Of a stretch of DNA of 64,000 bases, positions 10,253 through 18,915 are shown piece by piece. The stretch spans positions 3,038,001 to 3,102,000 of the forward strand of contig NC_008390.1 of NCBI RefSeq assembly GCF_000203915.1, given 5' to 3'. Numbering within the stretch: position 1 is the stretch's first letter; each line of letters starts with the position of its first letter. A program made the position numbers and the translations under genes. The notes beneath the pieces are model-generated. The model was not told the origin of the DNA and searched no databases. It was given only the letters and a program-made list of their open reading frames with translations. Origin of the DNA: Burkholderia ambifaria AMMD. GTDB lineage: Bacteria; Pseudomonadota; Gammaproteobacteria; Burkholderiales; Burkholderiaceae.

Positions 10253-12124
10253 TCACGCGGCTTCGGCCGCTTCCCCGCCCGCCGCCGCGCGCTGTTGCTG
10301 CAGCGCCCACATCTGCGCATAGAGGCCGTCCGCGCGCACGAGCTCGTCGTGCGTACCGCGCTCGACGATCCGCCCGTGGTCCATCACGAGAATCTGCTGC
10401 GCATGCACGACCGTCGACAGCCGGTGCGCGATCACGAGCGTCGTGCGGTGCCGCGCGATGTGGTCGAGCTCGTGCTGGATCGCGCGCTCCGAGCGCGAAT
10501 CGAGCGCGGACGTCGCCTCGTCGAACAGCAGCACCGGCGGATCCTTCAGCAGCGTGCGCGCGATCGCGACGCGCTGCTTCTCGCCGCCCGACAGCTTCAG
10601 CCCGCGCTCGCCGACCGGCGTGTCATAGCCCTTCGGCAAGCTCTCGATGAAGTCGTGGATGTGCGCGGCGCGCGCGGCCGCGATCACTTCGTCGCGGCTC
10701 GCGGTCGGGCGGCCGTACGCGATGTTGTAGTAGATCGAATCGTTGAACAGCACGGTGTCCTGCGGCACGATCCCGATCGATGCGCGCAGCGAGTCCTGCG
10801 TGACGTCGCGGATGTCCTGGCCGTCGATGCGGATCGCGCCGCCCGCCTGCCGGTCGAGATCGTGGAAGCGGAACAGCAGGCGCGACAGCGTCGACTTGCC
10901 GGAGCCGCTGTGACCGACCACCGCTGTCGTCGTGCCCGCGTCGATCGTAAACGTCACGTCGTGCAGGATCTGCCGCGACGCCTCGTACGAGAAGTTCACG
11001 TGCTCGAAGCGCACCTGCGCGCCGGCCACCGCGAGCGGCCGCGCGTCGGGCGCGTCCGGGACTTCCTTCGCGGCCGCCAGCAGCCCGAACATCCGGTCCA
11101 TATCGGTGAGGCTCTGCTTCAGCTCGCGATACACGACGCCGAGAAAATTCAGCGGAATGTACAACTGCAGCATGAACGTGTTGATCAGCACGAGATCGCC
11201 GAGCGTCAGCTTGCCCGCCAGCACGCCCTGCGTCGCGCGCCACAGGATGAACACGAGCCCGGTGCCGATGATCGCCTGCTGGCCGAAGTTCAGCACCGAC
11301 AGCGAGTTCTGCGAGCGGATTGCGGCCTTGCGGTAGCGCTTCAGGTTCTCGTCGTAGCGCTGCGCCTCCCACTCCTCGTTGCCGAAGTACTTCACCGTCT
11401 CGTAGTTGATCAGCGAATCGATCGCCCGCGAGTTCGCGCGCGAATCGAGCTCGTTCATCGTGCGGCGAAAGTGCGTGCGCCAGTTGGTGACCTTCACGGT
11501 GAACACGATGTACGTGACGAGCGCCGCGAACGTCACGTACGCGTAGTACGCCTCGTACTTGACCACGAAGAAGCCGAGCACGAGCCCGACCTCGACGAGC
11601 GTCGGCAGGATGCTGTAGAGCGAATAGGAAATCAGCTGCTGGATGCCGCGCGTGCCGCGCTCGATGTCGCGCGACATGCCGCCTGTCTGGCGTTCGAGGT
11701 GGAAGCGCAGCGACAGCCCGTGCAGATGCCGGAACACCTGCAGCGCGAGCTGGCGCACCGCGCTCTCGGTAACTTTCGAGAACAGGATCTCGCGCAGCTC
11801 GGTGAAGAGCGACGTCGACAGCCGCACGAACGCATACGCGACGACCAGCAGGCCGACGCCGCCCGCGAGCACGATGCCGGCCGACTGCTCGGCGCGGCCG
11901 AGCGCGGTGAGCTGCTGCACGGCGGACAGGTGATCGACGATGCGCTTCATCACGACCGGCACGCCGAGGTTCGCGACCTTCGCGCCGATCAGGCAGCCGA
12001 GCGCGAGCGCGACGCGCCATTTGTAGGTGGCCAGGTACGGCAGCAGCGACCGGATGGTCTGCCAGTCGTTGCGTGGCCCGGTCGGAGCCGGCGCGGGCTC
12101 GCCGGAAGCGGAATATCGGCGCAT
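10253..12124 (-). CDS. Atm1/HMT1-type ABC exporter (membrane and ATPase fused)
   Basis: 623 residues: an N-terminal six-helix ABC membrane domain (from LLPYLATYKWRVALALG to about residue 330) and a C-terminal ATPase with Walker A GHSGSGKST, signature LSGGEKQRV and Walker B VLLFDEATSALD. The sequence resembles the Atm1 half-transporters of mitochondria and bacteria, which as homodimers export glutathione-linked sulfur or heavy-metal compounds. The Atm1 assignment is by overall resemblance. The ATG at 12124 (MRRYSASGEP) is chosen over longer frames that run into low-complexity sequence. Convergent with murU, divergent from the thioesterase gene. Confidence 0.9.
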   Translation of the reverse strand: MRRYSASGEPAPAPTGPRNDWQTIRSLLPYLATYKWRVALALGCLIGAKVANLGVPVVMKRIVDHLSAVQQLTALGRAEQSAGIVLAGGVGLLVVAYAFVRLSTSLFTELREILFSKVTESAVRQLALQVFRHLHGLSLRFHLERQTGGMSRDIERGTRGIQQLISYSLYSILPTLVEVGLVLGFFVVKYEAYYAYVTFAALVTYIVFTVKVTNWRTHFRRTMNELDSRANSRAIDSLINYETVKYFGNEEWEAQRYDENLKRYRKAAIRSQNSLSVLNFGQQAIIGTGLVFILWRATQGVLAGKLTLGDLVLINTFMLQLYIPLNFLGVVYRELKQSLTDMDRMFGLLAAAKEVPDAPDARPLAVAGAQVRFEHVNFSYEASRQILHDVTFTIDAGTTTAVVGHSGSGKSTLSRLLFRFHDLDRQAGGAIRIDGQDIRDVTQDSLRASIGIVPQDTVLFNDSIYYNIAYGRPTASRDEVIAAARAAHIHDFIESLPKGYDTPVGERGLKLSGGEKQRVAIARTLLKDPPVLLFDEATSALDSRSERAIQHELDHIARHRTTLVIAHRLSTVVHAQQILVMDHGRIVERGTHDELVRADGLYAQMWALQQQRAAAGGEAAEAA

Positions 12125-12300
12125 GGGGGGGAAGGATCGGCGGTGCGGCCGGACGCGTGCTGCAGCGGCCGACTCGCCCGCTTTCTCGTACAATTTGCGA
12201 ACGTTGTATTGTCGCAGAAGCCGCCTCGCGCCGCTGCCGGCGCCCTCGCCGGCCAGGCTGCGCGCGGCGGCAAATTCATTACAGGATGAAAGCCCCCGCC

Positions 12301-12696
12301 ATGACCGATTCGACCCTCGAACTTCCGGCAAAGCAGCCCGCGCTGCGCGTCGTCCCGCAACCGCACGACGCGAACGTCCATGGCGACGTGTTCGGCGGCT
12401 GGATCATGTCGCAGGTCGACATCGCCGGCTCGATTCCCGCGAGCCAGCGGGCGAACGGCCGCGTCGCGACGGTCGCGGTCAATTCGTTCGTGTTCAAGCA
12501 GCCGGTGTTCGTCGGCGACTTGCTGAGCTTCTACGCGACCATCATCCGCACCGGCAACACGTCGGTGACGGTCGACGTCGAGGTGTACGCGCAGCGCATG
12601 CGCCTGATGGGCGAAATCGTGAAGGTGACCGAAGCGACGCTCACCTATGTGGCAACCGGCCCCGACCGCAAGCCGCGTCAACTGCCGCCGCTCTGA
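12301..12696 (+). CDS. acyl-CoA thioesterase, YciA-type hotdog fold
   Basis: 131 residues. Hydrolyses acyl-CoAs to free acid and CoA in the cytoplasm. The family core HGDVFGGWIMSQVDIAGS is present, with the Gly-Gly and Asp of the hotdog active site, as is the strand VNSFVFKQPVFVGD. The ATG at 12301 has an AGGATGA-like ribosome site 11 bases before it; an in-frame ATG at 12286 would add five residues. Single gene. Confidence 0.92.
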   Translation: MTDSTLELPAKQPALRVVPQPHDANVHGDVFGGWIMSQVDIAGSIPASQRANGRVATVAVNSFVFKQPVFVGDLLSFYATIIRTGNTSVTVDVEVYAQRMRLMGEIVKVTEATLTYVATGPDRKPRQLPPL

Positions 12697-12745
12697 TCCG
12701 CACGCGCCGCGCCGCGGCGCCGCCTGCGGCGCTCCCCGGGGCCCG

Positions 12746-13228
12746 TCAGTGCGTGGCCGTCAGCCCGAACTCGCGCATCGCCGGCACGAAGTCGTGATTG
12801 AGCGTCGGCTTGCGCGACAGCTTCATCAGCACGTAGCGCTGGAACGGCGCGAGCCGCTCCCACTGCGCGAGCGCGGGCGCCGGCAGCCCGGCCAGCGCGC
12901 TCTGCTGCACGAGCGCGTCCGGCACCGTGTCGGTCGCGCGCCAGCTCGGCTGCTCGTCCGGCTGGAACCACGACGGTTCGAGATCGGCATGCGTGCGCAG
13001 CATTTCGAACAGCGCGTGATCGAAATTGGGCTCGATCAGGGTGTCGTCGTCGGCCGGAAAGCGCGCGAGCAGCTTGCGGTCCTCGAGTGGCAGCAGCTGC
13101 CACTGCTCCAGTGAAATCCGCAGACCGAAGCGGTCGAGATTGAAACGCACGATCATCGGAATGTACGTCAGGTTTTCCGACGATTCGTGTTCGAAATTGA
13201 ATAGCAGCGGAGCGTCGCTGAGTCCCAT
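12746..13228 (-). CDS. nitrate-reductase-associated protein family (Nitr_red_assoc)
   Basis: 160 residues, soluble, without signal peptide. The sequence (LLFNFEHESSENLTYIPMIVR at the N-terminus, then FDLDR-like NLDRFGLRISLEQWQ and LPLEDRKLL) matches my recollection of the small conserved family first annotated beside nitrate reductase in cyanobacteria. Biochemical role unknown. It is divergent from fdhD, whose product sulfurates the molybdenum cofactor of formate dehydrogenase, and this pairing fits a role around molybdoenzymes; that role is inference. Confidence 0.75.
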   Translation of the reverse strand: MGLSDAPLLFNFEHESSENLTYIPMIVRFNLDRFGLRISLEQWQLLPLEDRKLLARFPADDDTLIEPNFDHALFEMLRTHADLEPSWFQPDEQPSWRATDTVPDALVQQSALAGLPAPALAQWERLAPFQRYVLMKLSRKPTLNHDFVPAMREFGLTATH

Positions 13229-13342
13229 GGTCGTTACCCGAGTGGCGGATGCCGGCGCGGCCGGCCTGCCTGGGGTATTTTAGAACCTCTGCGCGCAAGC
13301 GGCGCACACGATCGTCGCCGCCGCTGCGTCGAATCAACGGGA

Positions 13343-14173
13343 GTGCTCGTGAATCCGACTGAAACAGAAGAACCGCGCGGCGCGATCGAGCTGTCCGTGC
13401 GCCGCACGCGCGGCGGCGCGGTCGAGACGGCCCACGACTACGTCGGCCAGGAATGGCCCGTCGCGCTGGTCTTCAACGGCATCTCGCACGCGGTGATGAT
13501 GTGCACGCCGCGCGACCTCGAGGCGTTCGCGGTCGGCTTCGCGATCTCGGAAGGGATCGTCGAGCGCGGCAGCGACATCAAGGACATCGACGTGATCCTG
13601 CACGCCGACGCGCCGCTGCCGCACGCGGAGGTGCATCTGGAGGTCGTCCAGCAGGCGTTCGCCGCGCTGAAGGACCGGCGCCGCGCGCTTGCCGGGCGCA
13701 CCGGCTGCGGCGTGTGCGGGATCGAAAGCATCGACCTGCTCGATCTCGCGCCGGAACGGGTGCCCGACACCGGCTTTCTCGCGCGCCTCGCGCCCGACGC
13801 GCTCGCGCGCGCGGCCCACGCGCTGCCGGCCCATCAGGCCCTCACGCGGCTGACCGGCGGCCTGCATGCGGCCGCATGGTGCGACGCAACAGGTACGATC
13901 CGGATGGCGTTCGAGGATGTCGGCCGCCACAACGCGCTCGACAAGCTGATCGGCTCGCTCGTGCTGGCACGCGCCGACGCGACCGACGGCTTCGTGTTCC
14001 TGTCGAGCCGGGCAAGCTACGAGCTCGTGCGCAAGTCGGCGCGGGTCGGCATCCCGATGGTCGCGACGATCTCCGCGCCGTCGTCGCTCGCGATCGAGAT
14101 CGCAAAGGCGGCCGGCCTGCGGCTCGTCAGCTTCTGCCGCGAAACCGGCCACGTCGATTACGGCACGGCCTGA
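13343..14173 (+). CDS. fdhD: formate dehydrogenase accessory sulfurtransferase
   Basis: 276 residues. Transfers sulfur from the cysteine desulfurase IscS to the molybdenum cofactor before insertion into formate dehydrogenase. The conserved loop GRTGCGVCGIES carries the two reactive cysteines, and FEDVGRHNALDKLIG and LSSRASYELVRKSARVGIPM are family signatures. The start is GTG: either 13343, or 13349, which sits six bases after an ACGGGAG ribosome site and is slightly better. No formate dehydrogenase structural gene lies in the window. Confidence 0.96.
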   Translation: MLVNPTETEEPRGAIELSVRRTRGGAVETAHDYVGQEWPVALVFNGISHAVMMCTPRDLEAFAVGFAISEGIVERGSDIKDIDVILHADAPLPHAEVHLEVVQQAFAALKDRRRALAGRTGCGVCGIESIDLLDLAPERVPDTGFLARLAPDALARAAHALPAHQALTRLTGGLHAAAWCDATGTIRMAFEDVGRHNALDKLIGSLVLARADATDGFVFLSSRASYELVRKSARVGIPMVATISAPSSLAIEIAKAAGLRLVSFCRETGHVDYGTA

Positions 14174-14232
14174 CGCCGGCCATCCTGCCGTCCGGGCACG
14201 CCGGCGGGTCCGTGCCGGCGCGCCCCGCCGCG

Positions 14233-15000
14233 TCAGTCGAACTGACGGAAATCCGGCTTGCGCTTCTCGAAGAACGCCGTCATCGCCTCGCGCGCTTCCG
14301 GCGCGCGCAGCATCGTGGAGAAGTGGCCGGCTTCCTCGGCGATCCGCGCGGCAACCGCGACCCCGCCCGTATCCTTCAGCAGCGCCTTCGTCACGCGCAG
14401 CGACGACGCCGGCAGCGCCGCGAGCTTCGCGGCCTGCTTCGCCGCGAATGCGTCGAGCTCGGCGGCCGGCAGCACGCGATTGACGATGCCGATCCGGTAC
14501 GCTTCCAGCGCATCGAACGCTTCGCCGAGCAGCAGCTTCTCGGCCGCGACCTGATGGCCGGCCAGACGCGGCAGCAGCGCGCTCGACGCAGCTTCCGGAC
14601 ACAGCCCGAGCTGCGCGAACGGCAGCGAGAACGTCGCGACGTCGGCCGCGTAGACGAGGTCGCAGTGCAGCAGCATCGTCACGCCGACGCCGACCGCGAC
14701 GCCCGGCACCGCGGCGACGATCGGCTTGCTTGCCTGGCTGATCCGCGCAAGAAACTGAAACACCGGCGCGTTCTCGTCCTTCGGCGGCGCCTTCAGGAAA
14801 TCCTCGAGATCGTTCCCCGCGCTGAAGTTGCCGTCGCTGCCGCGCAGCAGGATCACGCGGATCGCCTTGTCTTCCTGCGCGTCGGCGAGCGCATCGGCCA
14901 TCGTCTGGTACATCGCCGCCGTCAGCGCGTTCTTCTTCGCCGGGCGTGCGATCGTGATCGTCATCACGCCGTCGGCGCGTTCCACTTGAATTTCGGCCAC
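14233..15000 (-). CDS. enoyl-CoA hydratase/isomerase family protein
   Basis: 255 residues of the crotonase fold: IARPAKKNALTAAMY, the oxyanion-hole region GNFSAGNDLEDF and GVAVGVGVTMLLHCDLVYA, and LGLCPEAASSALLPRLAG. The glutamate of the catalytic loop is present as PEA. The C-terminus FFEKRKPDF is typical of this family. Likely acts on enoyl-CoAs from unusual fatty acids alongside the bifunctional enzyme encoded upstream. Last gene of the TetR-controlled fatty-acid group, but an intrinsic terminator separates it from the thiolase gene, so its expression may be partly independent. Confidence 0.9.
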   Translation of the reverse strand: MAEIQVERADGVMTITIARPAKKNALTAAMYQTMADALADAQEDKAIRVILLRGSDGNFSAGNDLEDFLKAPPKDENAPVFQFLARISQASKPIVAAVPGVAVGVGVTMLLHCDLVYAADVATFSLPFAQLGLCPEAASSALLPRLAGHQVAAEKLLLGEAFDALEAYRIGIVNRVLPAAELDAFAAKQAAKLAALPASSLRVTKALLKDTGGVAVAARIAEEAGHFSTMLRAPEAREAMTAFFEKRKPDFRQFD

Positions 15001-15032
15001 AACCGTCTCCTTTGACGTCCTCTACCGGAATG

Positions 15033-15068
15033 AAAAAACGGTGCGCGAGCTCGTGGCCCGCGCACCGT
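15033..15068 (-). terminator. intrinsic terminator between thiolase and enoyl-CoA hydratase genes
   Basis: A perfect 10-bp stem ACGGTGCGCG (15038-15047)/CGCGCACCGT (15059-15068) is followed on the minus strand by six T (complement of 15033-15038). It sits 24 bases after the thiolase stop and 33 bases before the hydratase start, so it could reduce read-through inside the operon. Confidence 0.75.
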
Positions 15069-15091
15069 CGTCGCTTGTCGTCGCGTCCCGC

Positions 15092-16291
15092 TTACAGGCG
15101 TTCGATGATGCCCGCCGCACCCATGCCGGTGCCGACGCACATCGTGACCATCCCGTACTTCAGGTTGCGGCGGCGCAGGCCGTGCACGACGGTCGCCGCG
15201 CGGATCGCGCCGGTCGCGCCGAGCGGGTGCCCGAGCGCGATCGCGCCGCCGACCGGGTTGACCTTCGACGGGTCGAGGCCGAGATCGCGGATCACCGCCA
15301 GCGACTGCGCGGCGAATGCCTCGTTCAGCTCGATCCAGTCGAGATCGTCCTGCTTCAGGCCCGCGGCCTTCAGCGCGGCCGGAATCGCTTCCTTCGGACC
15401 GATGCCCATGATTTCGGGCGGCACGCCGCGCACCGCGAAGCTCACGAAGCGCGCGAGCGGCGTCAGGTTGAATTGCTTGAGCACCTTCTCCGACACGACG
15501 AGCAGCGCACCCGCGCCGTCCGACGTCTGCGAGCTGTTGCCGGCCGTGACCGAGCCCTTGTTCGCGAACACCGTGCGCAGCTTCGCGAGGCCTTCGAGCG
15601 ACGTATCCGCGCGCGGACCTTCGTCGAGCGCGATCTCGCGCGTCTTCACGTCGACTTCGCCTGTCGCGAGGTTCGGGAAACGCTCGGTGAGCGTGTACGC
15701 GGCGATTTCGTCGCCGAACTCGCCGGCCTGCTGCGCGGCGAGCGCCTTGCGATGCGATTCGACCGAGAACGCGTCCTGGTCTTCGCGGCTCACCTTCCAC
15801 TGCTCGGCGACGCGCTCGGCGGTCAGGCCCATCCCGTACGCGATGCCGAAGTCTTCGCTGCGATCGAAGATGTGCGGCGACATCGACGGCTTGTTGCCCA
15901 TCATCGGCACCATGCTCATCGACTCGCAGCCGCCCGCGAGCATCGCGTCGGATTCGCCGACGCGGATGCGGTCGGCCGCCATCGCCAGCGCCGTGATGCC
16001 CGACGCGCAGAAGCGGTTGACCGTCACGCCGCCGACCGTCTGCGGCAGGCCCGCGAGCAGCGCGCCCATGCGCGCGACGTTCAGGCCCTGCTCGGCTTCC
16101 GGAATCGCGCAGCCGATGATCGCGTCCTCGATCAGCTTCGTGTCGAAGCCGGGCACCTGCGCGACCGCCGAGCGGATCGCGTGAACCAGCAGCTCGTCGG
16201 GACGCGTGTTCTTGAAGACTCCGCGCGGGGCCTTGCCGATCGGGGTGCGGCTGGCGGCGACGATGTATGCGTCTTGCAGTTGTTTGCTCAT
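15092..16291 (-). CDS. acetyl-CoA C-acyltransferase (3-ketoacyl-CoA thiolase)
   Basis: 399 residues, usual length. Thiolytic cleavage of 3-ketoacyl-CoA to acetyl-CoA and a shortened acyl-CoA. The nucleophilic cysteine is in VNRFCASGITALAMA (about residue 90); the catalytic His and Cys are in GHPLGATGAIR and MVTMCVGTGMGAAG. It lies 75 bases downstream of the multifunctional hydroxyacyl-CoA dehydrogenase in the same direction, giving an FadB-FadA-like pair. Confidence 0.95.
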   Translation of the reverse strand: MSKQLQDAYIVAASRTPIGKAPRGVFKNTRPDELLVHAIRSAVAQVPGFDTKLIEDAIIGCAIPEAEQGLNVARMGALLAGLPQTVGGVTVNRFCASGITALAMAADRIRVGESDAMLAGGCESMSMVPMMGNKPSMSPHIFDRSEDFGIAYGMGLTAERVAEQWKVSREDQDAFSVESHRKALAAQQAGEFGDEIAAYTLTERFPNLATGEVDVKTREIALDEGPRADTSLEGLAKLRTVFANKGSVTAGNSSQTSDGAGALLVVSEKVLKQFNLTPLARFVSFAVRGVPPEIMGIGPKEAIPAALKAAGLKQDDLDWIELNEAFAAQSLAVIRDLGLDPSKVNPVGGAIALGHPLGATGAIRAATVVHGLRRRNLKYGMVTMCVGTGMGAAGIIERL

Positions 16292-16366
16292 TTGAAACTC
16301 CTTGGCCTGTCGACCAGAGTCGGCGCTTCAGCGCTTACGCTGGTCCCATGCTATGCATTCGCTCAC

Positions 16367-18802
16367 TCAGTTACGCACCGGCTTGCCGGTCTGCAACATG
16401 CCCATGATCCGTTCCTGCGTCTTCTGCGTGCCGAGCAGCTCGACGAACGCGCGGCGCTCGAGCGCGAGCAGCCACTGCTCGTCGACGAGGCTGCCGGCTT
16501 CGACGTCGCCGCCGCACACGGCTTCGGCGATGCGGCTCGCGATCAGGTAGTCGTGATCGCTGATGAAGCGGCCGTCACGCATGTTGACGAGCGATGCCTT
16601 GATCGTCGCGATCGCCGAGCGGCCCGCCACCGGCACGTCCTTCGCGCGCAGCGGGGCGCGATAGCCGACGTCGGCCAGCGCACGCGCTTCCTTCTTCGCG
16701 GTGTCGAGCAGTTCGAACACGTTGAAGACGATCGTGTCGGACGGCTTCAGGTAGCCCATCGCGCGCGCATCGTGCGCCGACGACGACACCTTCGCCATCG
16801 CCGCGTTCTCGAACGACTTCGTGACGAACTTCAGGATCTCGGTGGTCGCGTTCGCGGCCGTGGCCGCCTCCGCCGCGCGCAGCGCCGCTTCCTTCAGGCC
16901 GCCACCCGCCGGCACGAGGCCGACGCCCACTTCGACGAGACCGATGTAGCTCTCGACGTGCACCACGCGCTTCGCGCTGTGCAGCATCAGCTCGCAACCG
17001 CCGCCGAGCGCGATGCCCGACACGGCCGCGACGACCGGCACGTTCGCGTACTTCACGCGCAGCATGCCTTCCTGGAACTTCTTCACGAACGGCTCGATGC
17101 CCTTCGCGCCGCCCATCATGAACGCGGGCATCGCCTCTTCGAGGTTCGCGCCGGCCGAGAACGGGCCGCCCGGCGTGCCGAGCTTCAGCGACGTCGGCTG
17201 CCAGATCACCACGCCCTTGTAGTCCTTCTCCGCGAGTTCGATCGCCTGCACGAGGCCGTCGATCACGCTCGGCCCGATCGTGTTCATCTTCGACTTGAAC
17301 GACACGATCACGACGTCGTCTTCACCTGCACGGTCGTCGACCCACGCACGCACCGCGTCGGTTTCGAACAGCGTCTTGCCGTACGACTTGGGATCGGCGC
17401 CGGTTTCGCCGATCAGCGGCGCGCGGAACACCTGCCGGCCGTAGACGGCCAGGTCGGAACGCGGCACGAAGCGCTTCGACGCCGGCGCCCACGAGCCTTC
17501 GGCCGTGTGCACGCCGCCCTGCTCGGCGACCGGGCCTTCGAGCACCCACGACGGCAGCGGCACGTTCGCGAGCGCCTTGCCGGCCGCGATGTCTTCCTGC
17601 ACCCACTCGGCGACCTGCTTCCAGCCGGCGGCCTGCCAGCCTTCGAACGGGCCTTCGTTCCAGCCGAAGCCCCAGCGGATCGCGAGGTCGACGTCGCGCG
17701 CGTTGTCGGCGATCGACTCGAGATGCACGCCGATGTAGTGGAATACGTCGCGGAAGATCGACCACAGGAACTGCGCGTGCGGATGATCCGTCTCGCGCAG
17801 CAGCTTCAGGCGTTCCGCCGGCGGGCGCTTCAGGATGCGGCCGACGGTTTCGTCCGCCTTCGCGCCCGCATCCACATAGGTGCCCGTCTTCGCGTCGAGC
17901 ACCTTGATCGCCTTGCCTTCCTTCTTGTAGAAACCGCCGCCCGTCTTCTGGCCGAGCGCGCCCTGCTTCACCAGCTCGGCGAGCACGGCAGGCGTCTGGT
18001 AGACCGGGAAGAACGGATCGTCGGCGAGGTTGTCCTGCATCGTCTTGATCACGTGCGCCATCGTGTCGAGGCCGACCACGTCCGCAGTGCGGAACGTCGC
18101 CGACTTCGCGCGGCCGAGGCGGCTGCCAGTCAGATCGTCGACTTCGTCGAAGCGCAGGCCGAACTTCGCGGCCTCGGTGATCACCGCGAGGATCGAGAAG
18201 ATGCCGACGCGGTTCGCGATGAAGTTCGGCGTGTCCTTCGCGCGCACGACGCCCTTGCCGACGATGCTCGTCAGGAACGTTTCGAGCTGGTCGAGGATGT
18301 CGGCACGCGTATGCGCGGTCGGGATCAGCTCGACCAGATGCATGTAGCGCGGCGGGTTGAAGAAGTGCACGCCGCAGAAGCGCGACTTCAGTTCGTCCGA
18401 GAAACCTTCGGACAGCGTCGTGATCGACAGGCCCGACGTGTTGGTCGCGAAGATCGCGTTCGGTGCGATGTGCGGCGCGACCTTCTTGTACAGGTCGTGC
18501 TTCCAGTCCATCCGCTCGGCGATCGCCTCGATCACGACGTCGCACTCGGCGAGCTTCGCGATGTCGTCCTCGTAGTTCGCGGCTTCGAGGTATTTCGCGT
18601 CGTCCTTCACGCCGAACGGCGCGGGCGACAGCTTCTTCAGGTTCTCGATCGCCTTCAGCGCGATCGCGTTCTTCGGGCCTTCCTTGGCCGGCAGGTCGAA
18701 CAACAGTACCGGCACGCGCGCGTTGACGAGGTGCGCGGCGATCTGCGCGCCCATCACGCCGGCGCCCAGCACGGCGACCTTGCGAATCAGGAAATTGCTC
18801 AC
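16367..18802 (-). CDS. 3-hydroxyacyl-CoA dehydrogenase/enoyl-CoA hydratase, FadB/FadJ-like
   Basis: 811 residues. The domain order is dehydrogenase first, hydratase last, the reverse of E. coli FadB. The NAD-binding loop KVAVLGAGVMGAQIAAHLVNA lies at residues 8-28, the catalytic His segment is CGVHFFNPPRYMHLVELIP, a C-terminal dehydrogenase domain follows around VGIFSILAVITEAAKFG, and the crotonase domain near residue 600 contains SGIALGGGCELMLHS and YIGLVEVGVGLVPAGGG. It carries out two successive steps of beta-oxidation. The start is a GTG at 18802 (SNFLIRKVAVLG); the longer open frame to 19429 is antisense to the dehydrogenase gene. Confidence 0.95.
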   Translation of the reverse strand: MSNFLIRKVAVLGAGVMGAQIAAHLVNARVPVLLFDLPAKEGPKNAIALKAIENLKKLSPAPFGVKDDAKYLEAANYEDDIAKLAECDVVIEAIAERMDWKHDLYKKVAPHIAPNAIFATNTSGLSITTLSEGFSDELKSRFCGVHFFNPPRYMHLVELIPTAHTRADILDQLETFLTSIVGKGVVRAKDTPNFIANRVGIFSILAVITEAAKFGLRFDEVDDLTGSRLGRAKSATFRTADVVGLDTMAHVIKTMQDNLADDPFFPVYQTPAVLAELVKQGALGQKTGGGFYKKEGKAIKVLDAKTGTYVDAGAKADETVGRILKRPPAERLKLLRETDHPHAQFLWSIFRDVFHYIGVHLESIADNARDVDLAIRWGFGWNEGPFEGWQAAGWKQVAEWVQEDIAAGKALANVPLPSWVLEGPVAEQGGVHTAEGSWAPASKRFVPRSDLAVYGRQVFRAPLIGETGADPKSYGKTLFETDAVRAWVDDRAGEDDVVIVSFKSKMNTIGPSVIDGLVQAIELAEKDYKGVVIWQPTSLKLGTPGGPFSAGANLEEAMPAFMMGGAKGIEPFVKKFQEGMLRVKYANVPVVAAVSGIALGGGCELMLHSAKRVVHVESYIGLVEVGVGLVPAGGGLKEAALRAAEAATAANATTEILKFVTKSFENAAMAKVSSSAHDARAMGYLKPSDTIVFNVFELLDTAKKEARALADVGYRAPLRAKDVPVAGRSAIATIKASLVNMRDGRFISDHDYLIASRIAEAVCGGDVEAGSLVDEQWLLALERRAFVELLGTQKTQERIMGMLQTGKPVRN

Positions 18803-18915
18803 GGGATGTCTCCGGATAGTGTCGTGCAGCGCGGGTTGTGAGGGCTGCACGGCGAAGTGAGTACCAGGAACCGTTGCGTCGGGGCGGCGCGCGGCGCACA
18901 CCGCCCCGACTCGCA

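Noticed and set aside
15041..18841. 1266-residue plus-strand open frame
   Set aside because: Arg/Leu/Val/Asp-rich antisense shadow of the thiolase and hydratase/dehydrogenase genes; no domain signatures, and the minus strand carries clear catalytic motifs.
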